Of a DNA stretch of 64,000 nucleotides, positions 8,140-16,329 are shown piece by piece (the first letter of the stretch is position 1; the number at the start of each line of letters is the position of its first letter). This stretch comes from Hafnia alvei (GTDB taxonomy: Bacteria; Pseudomonadota; Gammaproteobacteria; Enterobacterales; Enterobacteriaceae), in the NCBI RefSeq assembly GCF_900095695.1, contig NZ_FMIQ01000082.1:1-64000 (forward strand), in the 5' to 3' direction. Made by a program: the position numbers and the translations under genes. The notes beneath the pieces were generated by a model. The model did not search any database. It saw only the letters and a list, made by a program, of their open reading frames with translations, and was not told the origin of the DNA.

Positions 8140-8501
8140 ATGTACAAAGACTACCAAGATTTCTGGCGGCCTTCACCTCTGTCACCCTAAGCCGTTTATC
8201 TTTTTCCGCTTTTAGAACACCTTAAAGTAGTATCAAACAGCAGCAAGAAAGTCACCTTCAACAAGGTGGCTAGGATAGAAACCCTCGAAACACCATGCCG
8301 CAGCAACAAAAAGAAAACCCGCCGTCATTTACCGAAAAGTCAGCAAACGAATCAAGCGGGTGCAAATGCATGAGAAACTCTATGTCGAAGTTATTCAACA
8401 AATGGATAATATCATTACACATTTAATTAACAATTTATCTTCATGATTTTGTGAGCAGGATCATCAAATTAAGCATTTGTGCCGTGCTAGAGCGGCTCTC
8501 T
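8140..8501. other. intergenic stretch, no gene seen
   Basis: Between the small membrane protein gene and the AraC regulator gene (convergent). It has short interrupted reading frames only, e.g. a 26-codon frame starting MHEKLYVEVIQQM near 8370 that could be a remnant. No terminator with a clear T-tract, no RNA gene and no insertion-sequence ends were recognised. Confidence 0.5.
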
Positions 8502-9347
8502 TTAGTCCGAATTAATATGTTCCTTACAGTAGCGGCGCTTATATGCCACCGGTGTGAGCCCAATCTGCTTACGAAAGATCTGCCTAAAATAGCCTACATC
8601 GTTAAACCCGCTACGTTCAGCCACTTCGGTTAATGAACACATATCATTTAACAGCAGCCTCTCTGCGCTGCTCACACGCTGCCGATGAATCGCCTCTGTT
8701 AAGGTCACACCAAACGTTTTACGAAATACTCGTCCCAAATAGTCAGGGTTACAAAACAGCTGCTCAGCTAATGATGCTGTGCTCATCGGTAAATGATACT
8801 GGGTTTTAATCAGCTGCCTAGCCTTATAGGCTAAGGCAACGCCTGAGTGGGTTATATTGGCATCATCCGGTAGCCCAGCCGATATTTGTTGTAGCATAAG
8901 CAATAATATAAGCGCTAATGCTGGGGATTGTTTTCTATTTTCTTGCTCACTAAGAAATTGGCGAAATAAAGAACTAATATATTGTGGTTCATGAGCCTTA
9001 CAATGTTGAGGAATAGACAACAACGTCGCCGTTGAGCTATTACATCCATGTTTCATAGCCGTTTCGTTAATATCAAATGAATAGATATCAAAATGCAGCC
9101 AATAAAATTTTAGATCAAGCGGAAACGTCTCTAATCCGACATGGTGACACAGTGGTCTTAGCAGGAGAATTTCGCCAGCAGAAACATAAAAATCGGCATC
9201 GCCTTCACGAATGGCCAGCGTTCCACTCTCAACAAAAATCAACTCCCATGAGGAGAGTGTCCTTGCCGGATGAGCGCCCACGCCGCGTGAAATAAACAAC
9301 CCACCGTTTTGTACCGTAAGTGGAAAATCAACAGTGACCTCAAGCAT
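8502..9347 (-). CDS. AraC-family regulator of the GH127 arabinoside locus
   Basis: 281 residues: an N-terminal cupin-like sensing domain (SSWELIFVESGTLAIREGDADF, then SAGEILLLRPLCHH) and a C-terminal double helix-turn-helix (TASLAEQLFCNPDYLGRVFRKT; SLTEVAERSGFNDVGYFRQIF, then LTPVAYKRRY). This is the AraC/RhaS architecture of sugar-responsive activators. It is divergent from the GPH symporter and GH127 genes, with ~400 bp between, so it most likely activates them on an arabinose-containing ligand (inference). The ATG at 9347 has AGGT upstream. Confidence 0.85.
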   Translation of the reverse strand: MLEVTVDFPLTVQNGGLFISRGVGAHPARTLSSWELIFVESGTLAIREGDADFYVSAGEILLLRPLCHHVGLETFPLDLKFYWLHFDIYSFDINETAMKHGCNSSTATLLSIPQHCKAHEPQYISSLFRQFLSEQENRKQSPALALILLLMLQQISAGLPDDANITHSGVALAYKARQLIKTQYHLPMSTASLAEQLFCNPDYLGRVFRKTFGVTLTEAIHRQRVSSAERLLLNDMCSLTEVAERSGFNDVGYFRQIFRKQIGLTPVAYKRRYCKEHINSD

Positions 9348-9581
9348 TGGCAGTTACCTGTGGATAAATTTGGCTTAGTCTAGCCTACAAAGACGCCACC
9401 CTCGTGTTTTAAAAATAGACTAACCGATCGCCTTCACACTTTTCTTATTAAGTCGGAATCGTCATCTTTTTATACTTTTCCCTCCCCTTGTTGCTCCCTA
9501 TGCTCTGTGCCAGATTAATAACCGTCGACACCAGAAATAAACATAAAAAATAATGAACTCCCTAAAGTGAATAAATAAATT

Positions 9582-9708
9582 TATACCCAACATAATTCGA
9601 GTTGTATTGAGCAGCAAGTGAGCGCATCCCAATGAATCTTACTCAGGTAAGTCATTCAGGTGCACAAACACAGCGAACAAAAATGCAGCTTGAAGTATGG
9701 CGGGTATA
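9582..9708. repeat. full-length ERIC (IRU) element, diverged
   Basis: 127 bp, exactly the canonical ERIC length, bounded by terminal inverted repeats TATACCCAACATAATTCGAG and, at the right end, CAGCTTGAAGTATGGCGGGTATA in complement orientation. The internal ...AAGTGAGCGCATCCCAATGA...TTACTCAGGTAAGT... core resembles the ERIC palindrome. It lies in the divergent promoter region of the arabinoside locus and ends 44 bp before the symporter ATG, so it forms much of that 5' UTR. A long in-frame ATG at 9632 lies inside it and is not the true start. Confidence 0.85.
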
Positions 9709-9751
9709 TTCACTTCGGCATGATTACGTCGCCAATATGCGAGGATTCAAC

Positions 9752-11149
9752 ATGACCGCTACGCCCATTAATCAAACTGATTTTGTCGCTAAAAATAATA
9801 AAGAATCACTGAGTATTCGGGAAAAAATTGGCTATGGCTTAGGCGATGCCGGCGGCACCGTCATTACCTGCCTCATCATGAATTTTCTCACCTTTTTTTA
9901 TACCGATATTTTTGGCCTGACGCCGGCCTTGGTCGGCACGTTGTTCATTGCCCTACGCGTGATTGACGCCATCTCAGATCCGCTGATGGGGATTCTCGCC
10001 GATCGAACCCACAGCCGCTGGGGGCGTTTTCGTCCGTGGCAGCTGTGGATTGCTTTACCCATCGGCATCGTCGGCATACTGACCTTTACGGTGCCTGACG
10101 TCAGTATGAACATGAAAATACTGTGGGCGTTCATAACCTATTTTTTGCTCTCCATTAGCTACACCGCGATTAATGTGCCCTATTGTGCGCTGATAAACAC
10201 CATGACGACCCGCCATAGCGAAGTCATTTCCTGCCAATCATGGCGCTTTGTGTTGTGTGGCGTCGCCGGTTTTCTGGTATCGGTTGGGTTACCTTGGCTG
10301 GTTAAGGTATTGGGGCAAGGCGATCAGGCGGCGGGTTATCAGTTAGGCGTCGGCGTACTGTGTGCCGTGGCCGTTGTCATGTTCCTATGCTGCTTCTTCT
10401 GGGTGAGAGAGCGGATCCCGCTGGCGTTGATGGGAAAATTTACCCTGCGCGAGCATCTGTCCGGGCTGCGCCGTAACGATCAAATGCTGCTGGTGCTCGT
10501 GATGTCATTCCTGCTGATCAACGTATTTAACCTACGTGGCGGCGGCTATATGTATTTCATCACTTACGTATTACAAGGCAGCACCGGATTTGCATCGCTC
10601 TTCTTCACCATGGTCACCGTTGCCTCCATACTTGGCGCGATTATTGTCAGCCCGCTGTCGCGCAAGTTTGACACCGTCCGCCTGTACTACGTCACCAATC
10701 TTATCCTCGCGCTACTGGCCGTTATTATGTGGTTTATCCCAACCGGCCCGCAATTTCAAACGCTGTGGCTCGCGGTGATCCTGGGGAACGGGATTATTCT
10801 CGGGTTCACCCTGCCGCTGCATTTCTCCATCATGGCTTTCGCCGACGACTACGGCGAATGGAAAAATGGGATCCGTTCTTCCGGCATGAACTTCGCTTTC
10901 AATCTGTTCTTTATCAAGCTTGCATGGGCATCCAGCGCCGGTGTTTTGAGCTTGGTATTCATCTGGGTTGCCTATCAACCGGGGATGGAGAATCAAACGC
11001 CTGCCTCGCTAAACGGCATGACTTCGCTCGAAACCTTGCTACCCGCTTTTTTCCATTTAGCGCTGGCTTTCGCTATTCGATTCTGCCGCCTGAATAACCC
11101 AATGATGAGCCGCATTGCTCACGATCTACACCTTCGCCATGCGGGTTAG
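9752..11149 (+). CDS. GPH-family sugar:cation symporter (arabinoside uptake)
   Basis: 465 residues from ATG 9752, with GAGG at 9741-9744; upstream in-frame ATGs lie in the ERIC element. Twelve membrane segments with GPH/MelB signatures: [12 protein letters not shown] at the start, [36 protein letters not shown] (the loop 2-3 motif), and [15 protein letters not shown] late in the protein. Members import oligosaccharides, pentosides or hexuronides with Na+ or H+. Next to a GH127 gene the likely cargo is a beta-L-arabinofuranosyl di- or oligosaccharide (inference). It is 33 bp upstream of the GH127 gene, so probably one operon. Confidence 0.9.
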   Translation: MTATPINQTDFVAKNNKESLSIREKIGYGLGDAGGTVITCLIMNFLTFFYTDIFGLTPALVGTLFIALRVIDAISDPLMGILADRTHSRWGRFRPWQLWIALPIGIVGILTFTVPDVSMNMKILWAFITYFLLSISYTAINVPYCALINTMTTRHSEVISCQSWRFVLCGVAGFLVSVGLPWLVKVLGQGDQAAGYQLGVGVLCAVAVVMFLCCFFWVRERIPLALMGKFTLREHLSGLRRNDQMLLVLVMSFLLINVFNLRGGGYMYFITYVLQGSTGFASLFFTMVTVASILGAIIVSPLSRKFDTVRLYYVTNLILALLAVIMWFIPTGPQFQTLWLAVILGNGIILGFTLPLHFSIMAFADDYGEWKNGIRSSGMNFAFNLFFIKLAWASSAGVLSLVFIWVAYQPGMENQTPASLNGMTSLETLLPAFFHLALAFAIRFCRLNNPMMSRIAHDLHLRHAG

Positions 11150-11182
11150 ACCTAATTTGCCATCTTTTTAGGAGCCGTAAAT

Positions 11183-13195
11183 ATGAGTTTTTTAGAAACC
11201 ATTCAGTCCAACGCCACCGCGCCAAGTGTCTTAGTACAGGCTCAAGAACTGGATTTAAACCATGTGCACGTTAACGATCCATTTTTAGGCCAGTATCAAC
11301 GGCTGGTTCGCGACGTGGTGATCCCTTACCAGTGGGATGCACTCAACGACCGTATCAGCGACGCAGAACCCAGCCACGCTATCGAAAATTTCCGCATCGC
11401 CGCTGGGCTAGAAAAAGGTGAGTTTTACGGCATGGTTTTTCAAGACAGCGACGTCGCCAAGTGGCTAGAGGCCGTTGCGTGGTCCTTGTGCCAAAAAGCC
11501 GACCGCGAATTAGAGCGCACCGCCGAGCATGTTATTGAACTGATTGAAGCAGCTCAGTGCGAGGATGGTTATCTCAATACTTACTTCACCGTGAAAGCGC
11601 CACAGGAGCGCTGGACGAACCTTGCCGAGTGCCATGAACTTTACTGCGCAGGGCATATGATTGAGGCCGGTGTGGCGTGGTTTCAGGCCACGGGCAAACG
11701 TCGCCTGCTTAACGTAGTTTGTCGACTAGCTGATCATATCGATAGCGTTTTCGGCCCCAATGAAAACCAACTGCATGGTTATCCTGGGCATCCTGAAATT
11801 GAGCTGGCCTTAATGCGTTTGTATGAAGTTACCGGCCATTCGCGTTACATGAAGCTCACTCAGTATTTTGTTGAGCAGCGAGGTGCTCAGCCACCACACC
11901 AGCCGCAACACTATTACGATCAAGAATATGAAAAACGTGGGAAAACCTCTTATTGGAATACCTACGGCCCCGCGTGGATGGTCAAAGACAAGGCCTATAG
12001 CCAAGCACACCAGCCGCTAGCGCTACAAGAAAGCGCCATTGGGCATGCGGTACGTTTTGTTTATTTATTGGCTGGCGTCGCGCATTTGGCCCGCTTAAAT
12101 CACGACGAAGAAAAACGCCAAATTTGTTTACGCCTGTGGAACAACATGGTGCAACGCCAGCTGTACATTACCGGAGGCATTGGCTCGCAGAGCAGTGGTG
12201 AAGCCTTTAGTTCCGATTACGATTTGCCTAACGATACGGTATACGCCGAAAGCTGCGCGTCGATTGGTCTGATGATGTTTGCCAACCGCATGCTGCAAAT
12301 GGAAGGCGATAGCCAATATGCCGATGTTATGGAACGCGCCCTTTACAATACGGTGCTCGGCGGTATGGCGCTCGATGGACGCCATTTTTTCTACGTCAAT
12401 CCACTGGAAGTTCATCCGAAAAGCATTCCGTTTAACCACATCTACGATCACGTAAAACCGATCCGCCAGCGCTGGTTTGGCTGCGCCTGCTGCCCACCCA
12501 ACATTGCGCGCATTTTAACCTCTATCGGCCATTACATTTACACCCAGCGCGACGATGCTTTGTATATCAATTTATATGTCGGCAATGAAACCACATTGGA
12601 TAATGGGCTAAAAATATCGATAGCCGGCAACTATCCTTGGGATGAACATGTCAGCCTGAAAATCCGCACCACAAAGCCTGTTCGCCAAGCCTTAGCGTTA
12701 CGGCTGCCTGAATGGTGCGCCTCTCCACTAGTTTTATTGAACGGTGCTCCCTGCGACGGAATGATTAAACGTGGTTATCTGCACATCTCGCGAGAATGGC
12801 AAAATAACGATCATATTGAGATGATCTTGCCGATGCCGGTACGCCGCGTATATGGCAATCCGCTCCTGCGCCACGTTGCGGGGAAAGTGGCGATCCAGCG
12901 CGGTCCGTTGGTTTACTGCTTAGAACAAGCCGACAACGGTGCTGAATTACATAATCTTTCCCTTCCCATCGATAGCACATTTACCCTGCTGGAAGGCCAA
13001 GGTATTTTCGCCCATAAAATGCTGATTCAGACGATGGGAACTCGCGTGGTGAGTGATAATGCCGCCCATCAGCCGCTGTATCGCTATGACTCTGCACCGG
13101 AGAAACAAGAACAGCAGAAGCTGACCTTTATCCCGTGGTTTAGCTGGGCTAATCGCGGTGAGGGGGAGATGAGGATATGGGTGGGGGAAAGATAG
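11183..13195 (+). CDS. GH127 beta-L-arabinofuranosidase
   Basis: 670 residues, no signal peptide, so cytoplasmic. The zinc/catalytic cluster known from Bifidobacterium HypBA1 (Glu338, Cys340, Cys417, Cys418) is fully conserved as E356 and C358 (YAESCASIG) and C436-C437 (GCACCPPNIARI). C436 corresponds to the catalytic nucleophile; the spacing matches within one residue. An (alpha/alpha)6 barrel covers about residues 30-450, followed by beta domains. The enzyme releases L-arabinose from beta-1,2-linked arabinofuranosides, as on plant extensin-type glycoproteins. With the GPH symporter and AraC regulator it makes a compact plant-arabinoside utilisation operon. AGGAG precedes the ATG. No arabinose catabolic genes are adjacent. 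Confidence 0.93.
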   Translation: MSFLETIQSNATAPSVLVQAQELDLNHVHVNDPFLGQYQRLVRDVVIPYQWDALNDRISDAEPSHAIENFRIAAGLEKGEFYGMVFQDSDVAKWLEAVAWSLCQKADRELERTAEHVIELIEAAQCEDGYLNTYFTVKAPQERWTNLAECHELYCAGHMIEAGVAWFQATGKRRLLNVVCRLADHIDSVFGPNENQLHGYPGHPEIELALMRLYEVTGHSRYMKLTQYFVEQRGAQPPHQPQHYYDQEYEKRGKTSYWNTYGPAWMVKDKAYSQAHQPLALQESAIGHAVRFVYLLAGVAHLARLNHDEEKRQICLRLWNNMVQRQLYITGGIGSQSSGEAFSSDYDLPNDTVYAESCASIGLMMFANRMLQMEGDSQYADVMERALYNTVLGGMALDGRHFFYVNPLEVHPKSIPFNHIYDHVKPIRQRWFGCACCPPNIARILTSIGHYIYTQRDDALYINLYVGNETTLDNGLKISIAGNYPWDEHVSLKIRTTKPVRQALALRLPEWCASPLVLLNGAPCDGMIKRGYLHISREWQNNDHIEMILPMPVRRVYGNPLLRHVAGKVAIQRGPLVYCLEQADNGAELHNLSLPIDSTFTLLEGQGIFAHKMLIQTMGTRVVSDNAAHQPLYRYDSAPEKQEQQKLTFIPWFSWANRGEGEMRIWVGER

Positions 13196-13236
13196 TTTAT
13201 AGATGGTTAAGGGTTTTGACCGCTGATGCTGCTTAT

Positions 13237-13292
13237 GTGCTTATGTGTTTATGTGTTTATGTGTTTATGTGTTTATGTGTTTATGTGCTTGC
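13237..13292. repeat. 8-bp tandem repeat (GTGTTTAT)n
   Basis: Seven contiguous 8-bp units; the central five are perfect GTGTTTAT, with GTGCTTAT at the left end and GTGCTTGC at the right. Lies ~40 bp after the GH127 stop. Such arrays are prone to length change. Confidence 0.85.
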
Positions 13293-13384
13293 GGTGTAAG
13301 GTTTCGACCGCCTCTTAGCAACGGTATTCACATATAAATTAAGTCGAAGGCGTCCGATGAGAGCCCCGTTGCGCGGGGGCTCTC
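13292..13384. repeat. inverted relative of the 118-bp stem-loop repeat, plus GC-rich hairpin
   Basis: Read on the minus strand, 13292-13357 resembles the arms of the stem-loop repeat at 13739-13945 (CGGACGCC ... GGCGGTCGAAACC). It abuts a perfect hairpin, GAGAGCCCC / GGGGCTCTC (13359-13384), with a 8-nt loop, which could act as a terminator for the GH127 operon although no T-tract follows. Confidence 0.5.
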
Positions 13385-13722
13385 AACTCGCGCGCTTTTA
13401 TCCGAGATGCCATCTCCGCTCCGGTTTGGTATCGCCCATCCCGGGCGCCCCAAACTCCACCGGTACATCCCTGTACCGGCGGCTCGTTCTACCAAAACCT
13501 AAACAGTTAAAAGAAAATAGAAAGATAGAAAGATAGAAAGATAGAAAGATAGAAAGATAGAAAATATCTTTGGTCTTTTTATCTTTGTTGCCTTTTTTTA
13601 TGTTTAAAGAATGCATTTTAGAGCCGCCAGCAGGGATGCTGGTGGCAGGTTGAGGGCGCACAGGACGTGCGCTCCGAGACCGGTCGGACAAACGACTCGG
13701 TAAAAAGCGCGAGAGTCGAGAG
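13381..13722. repeat. ~340-bp interrupted palindrome with nested GC-rich hairpins
   Basis: The outer arms CTCAACTCGCGCGCTTTTAT.. (from 13382) and ..TAAAAAGCGCGAGAGTCGAG (to 13720) are inverted copies with few mismatches. Inside are four hairpins, mirrored about an AT-rich centre: CGCCC/GGGCG near 13437, CCGGTAC/GTACCGG near 13460, GCC(A/G)CCAGC/GCTGGTGGC near 13623 and GCGCAC/GTGCGC near 13657. Several loops carry CATCCC or its complement GGGATG. The centre holds an 8-bp tandem array. Looks like a mobile or regulatory repeat rather than coding DNA; a 97-codon frame on the minus strand is an accident of the repeats. Confidence 0.6.
13519..13566. repeat. 8-bp tandem repeat (AGAAAGAT)n
   Basis: Five perfect AGAAAGAT units and a sixth ending AGAAAATA, at the centre of the interrupted palindrome. 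It is a second 8-bp microsatellite only ~230 bp from the first, with an unrelated unit. Confidence 0.85.
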
Positions 13723-13738
13723 GTTGCGCGCTGGCAAC

Positions 13739-13945
13739 CTTTCGTCGGACGCCTACGCCAGCCGTCTCATAGAAACGCAAATGCTCACGGGCGGACGAAA
13801 TCTTTCACCGCTCTCACATTAAAGATTCTATATACAAGGCGGCGTTGCTTGAGCCGCCTCACTCGAACGCCTACGCCAGCGGTTTCATGGAAACACATTT
13901 GCGCATGGGCGTTCGAAACCCTTCACTTCTCTCACATTAAAGATT
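13739..13945 (+). repeat. two-copy 118-bp stem-loop repeat with compensatory changes
   Basis: The block GCCTACGCCAGC recurs at 13751 and 13869 (period 118), and each copy ends CTCTCACATTAAAGATTC. Copy 1 pairs TTCGTC+CGCC (GGA bulge) with GGCGGACGAA. Copy 2 pairs TCGAACGCC with GGCGTTCGA. The outer parts of the stems differ between copies but stay complementary, which argues that the hairpin itself is selected. Just upstream is a perfect small hairpin AGGTTG/CAACCT (13721-13740). Between GH127 and the yecF-like gene; function unknown. Confidence 0.65.
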
Positions 13946-13974
13946 CGGAATAGAAGTCGTACCACACCTTACCG

Positions 13975-14220
13975 TTAGTGCGCCTGTTCCTGCTGAGCAA
14001 ACTTCAACTCAATCAGCGCAATCGCCTTTTGCACGCCGCGCTTGGTGACAGGGTCAATGCTGGCCTTGTCAAAATTAATGCTCTTCAGCTGGCTGGCCAT
14101 TTTTTCGCGCACTTCGGTAGGCGCAATCACATCAATAACGTCTAAAATCTGCTTAATTACCAGCTGGCAGGCAACCAGATCGGACGCCAGTTCTTCACTC
14201 TCAGTCAGCATCTGAGACAT
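13975..14220 (-). CDS. small DUF2594/YecF-like protein
   Basis: 81 residues, all-helical by appearance, no signal or membrane segment. The arrangement [17 protein letters not shown] ... [13 protein letters not shown] ... [15 protein letters not shown] resembles E. coli YecF (DUF2594), which has ELANEVSCLKAMLTLML and ends in a similar helix. Function unknown. Preceded by AAAGGAAAATGT on the minus strand. It lies just downstream of yciO and in the same direction, so may share its transcript. Family assignment by eye only. Confidence 0.5.
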   Translation of the reverse strand: MSQMLTESEELASDLVACQLVIKQILDVIDVIAPTEVREKMASQLKSINFDKASIDPVTKRGVQKAIALIELKFAQQEQAH

Positions 14221-14287
14221 ACATTTTCCTTTTTAAATTCAAATTTGCTCGTGTGAAAATCAGCAGGAATTTTATTCCTGCGGGTTA

Positions 14288-14908
14288 TTACATAAATGGC
14301 TTCGGATCGCCCGCGCCAACGCGCACCACTTCCGGCGAATCTTCGGTCAGATCAATCACCGTGGTTGGCTGCTGGCCTAAGAAACCACCGTGGATAACCA
14401 AGTCCACCACTTTACCCAATGAATCTTGGATCTCTTCCGGATCGGACTCCGCAAAATCATTGCCCGGCAGCATCAGCGTAGTCGACATTAACGGCTCGCC
14501 GAGCGCGGCCAACAGGTCCAGCGCAATCGGGTTAGACGGCACACGTAAGCCAATCGTCTTGCGCTTTTCGCTCATCAAGCGACGCGGCACTTCTTTCGTG
14601 GCCTTCAGAATAAAGGTGTAGTTGCCCGGCGTATTATTCTTGATGAGACGAAATGCGGTGTTATCGACAAACGCATAGGTCGAGATCTCAGACAGGTCGC
14701 GGCACACCAAGGTGAAATTATGGTTACTGTCTAACTGACGGATACGACAAATACGCTCCATCGCGTTTTTCTCACCCAGCATACAACCCAGCGCATAGCC
14801 GGAGTCCGTTGGATAGACGATAACGCCGCCCTTGCGCAGAACTTCCACACACTGACTAATCAGGCGCGGCTGAGGGTTATCCGGGTGAATATAAAAAAGC
14901 TGACTCAT
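14288..14908 (-). CDS. yciO: YciO, Sua5/YrdC-family protein
   Basis: 206 residues of the YrdC fold: GGVIVYPTDSGYALGCML near the start (the KxR..T/S nucleotide-binding face), RICRIRQLDSNHNFTLVC, then RRLMSEKRKTIGLRVPSNP. It matches E. coli YciO closely. YciO resembles the threonylcarbamoyl-AMP synthase TsaC, but its own role is poorly defined. It lies 57 bp after rnm and is transcribed with it, as in E. coli where both sit beside the trp operon in the opposite direction. Confidence 0.93.
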   Translation of the reverse strand: MSQLFYIHPDNPQPRLISQCVEVLRKGGVIVYPTDSGYALGCMLGEKNAMERICRIRQLDSNHNFTLVCRDLSEISTYAFVDNTAFRLIKNNTPGNYTFILKATKEVPRRLMSEKRKTIGLRVPSNPIALDLLAALGEPLMSTTLMLPGNDFAESDPEEIQDSLGKVVDLVIHGGFLGQQPTTVIDLTEDSPEVVRVGAGDPKPFM

Positions 14909-14965
14909 TGTAATTCCTCATTATTCAGGACGTTGTCGATAGCTCAGAACGATGAATTGTCTAAG

Positions 14966-15850
14966 TTACCAATCTCGCCATACAGGCTCAACGCCCGTCG
15001 GGAGCCACAATTTGCGGCCCAACTCAATCCACGCGCAGGGCTGATGAAAATCAGAGCCCTGCGAAGCTAATAGCGTAAACTGCAACGCGTAGGCAGCCAA
15101 CTGCGAACGCTCATTCGGGGCTTGCTGGCACTGTGCGACTTCCATCGCATCGCCGCCCCAGCTTTTAAAATCAGCCAGCAGTCGTTTCAACCACTTATTG
15201 CTCAACTGATAGCGGCCCGGATGGGCCACCACGGCCAGTCCACCCGCATGGTGAATCGCAACGATGGCCTCTTCAATTGTACACCACTGAGGCGGAGCGT
15301 AACCGGTTTTACCGCGCGCCAGATAATGTTTAAAAACACCACCGACGTTGGTTGCATAGCCTTGCTCCACTAAATAGCGGGCAAAATGACCGCGCGTGAT
15401 CTCAGCGCCATCGGCAATGCGCATAGCGCCCTCAAGCGCTCCGGGGATACGCGCTTTCTCAAGCCGCAGCGCGATCTCTTTCGCCCGCGCCTGACGGCGA
15501 GTCACCTGTTCGCTCAGCAGCGTTTGTAGCTCAGCGCTGTCAATATCGACGTTGAGCCCAACAATGTGGATTTCATGATTCTCCCACAGCGTTGAAATCT
15601 CCACGCCCGCAATCAGTTCAAGCTCAAGCCCTTGCTCAGCAATAGCTTGGCGCGCAGCAGGAATACCTGCCGTGGTGTCGTGATCGGTGATGGCCAACGT
15701 GGTCACCCCCATTTCTACAGCGCGAGACACCAACTCTGCGCTAGAGAGCAAACCATCAGATGCCGTCGTGTGGCTGTGCAGGTCAAACAGGGGTTGAGGT
15801 GACGGTGTCACATCTTCTGATTCAAGCAGTGTATCTTGCAAAATAGCCAT
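14966..15850 (-). CDS. rnm: RNase AM, 5'-3' PHP-domain exoribonuclease
   Basis: 294 residues of the PHP superfamily. The metal-binding motifs are FDLHSHTTASDG at the start, ITDHDTTAG, the GVEIS block, EIHIVGLNVD, VVAHPGR in the middle and SQGSDFHQP near the end. It matches E. coli YciV/TrpH, now called RNase AM, which matures the 5' ends of ribosomal RNAs and digests 3',5'-pAp-type substrates. It is divergent from the trp operon, with the trp promoter in the ~258-bp gap. Start ATG 15850. Confidence 0.92.
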   Translation of the reverse strand: MAILQDTLLESEDVTPSPQPLFDLHSHTTASDGLLSSAELVSRAVEMGVTTLAITDHDTTAGIPAARQAIAEQGLELELIAGVEISTLWENHEIHIVGLNVDIDSAELQTLLSEQVTRRQARAKEIALRLEKARIPGALEGAMRIADGAEITRGHFARYLVEQGYATNVGGVFKHYLARGKTGYAPPQWCTIEEAIVAIHHAGGLAVVAHPGRYQLSNKWLKRLLADFKSWGGDAMEVAQCQQAPNERSQLAAYALQFTLLASQGSDFHQPCAWIELGRKLWLPTGVEPVWRDW

Positions 15851-15989
15851 CCTATTGCGGTATCTGGCGCTATCATACCTAGGATGCCTAGCCGAGCGCT
15901 AACCTATTCACCTAATTCCTAAATCATTCACTGACGCTACGCCCTTTTCTCGCATTTCACATGATTGAAATTTATTCATTTAAAAGGTG

Positions 15990-16023
15990 TTGACACATAA
16001 CCATGAAACTAGTTTACTAGTAC
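15990..16023 (+). promoter_or_regulatory. trp promoter and TrpR operator
   Basis: -35 TTGACA at 15990-15995, 17-bp spacer, -10 TTTACT at 16013-16018. The -10 lies inside the palindrome AACTAGTTTACTAGT, nearly identical to the E. coli trp operator (AACTAGTTAACTAGT), so TrpR-tryptophan would occlude RNA polymerase. Confidence 0.93.
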
Positions 16024-16108
16024 GCAGGTTCGGTGCTGCCCCATTCTTTTGTAGTACCAACAGCAAGTACCAGCAGAAAAGTACCGACAGAAAATTAAGG
16101 TGAATGAG

Positions 16109-16213
16109 ATGCGTAAGATTTCTTTAAACAGTCAGTTTCTAAATCAGGTGCAGGCGTCCGCAATGACCCTTTCTGCACGTTGGTGGCGCGACTCATTCGG
16201 TTGGGCGGAGTAA
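16109..16213 (+). CDS. trpL: trp operon leader peptide
   Basis: 34-codon leader starting at ATG 16109 with AAGG at 16097-16100. It carries tandem Trp codons (ARWWRD) and a third Trp three codons before its stop (GWAE-TAA), making translation a sensor of charged tRNA-Trp. E. coli TrpL is only 14 residues, so this one is longer with the control codons late. It is followed by the alternative stem-loops of the attenuator. Confidence 0.9.
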   Translation: MRKISLNSQFLNQVQASAMTLSARWWRDSFGWAE

Positions 16214-16246
16214 CTGTGTTACGGATATGAAATCCAGCACAATCCC

Positions 16247-16269
16247 GCCCGCACCCTGCGGGCTTTTTT
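16247..16269 (+). terminator. trp attenuator terminator hairpin
   Basis: GCCCGCA (16247-16253) pairs with TGCGGGC (16257-16263), followed by six Ts. This is the 3:4 terminator stem that forms when the ribosome does not stall on the leader Trp codons. Confidence 0.9.
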
Positions 16270-16329
16270 ATAGCCAAAATTCAGCAAAAAACGTTTTTAA
16301 ACAACACTAGCGAACAAGCGGACATAATA

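Noticed and set aside
9632..9751. N-terminal extension of the GPH symporter
   Set aside because: The extra 40 residues are encoded by the ERIC element; the ATG at 9752 has a proper ribosome site.
13398..13691. 97-codon minus-strand ORF
   Set aside because: Its sequence is produced by the 8-bp microsatellite and hairpin arms; low-complexity LSIFLSFYLSIF is the repeat translated.
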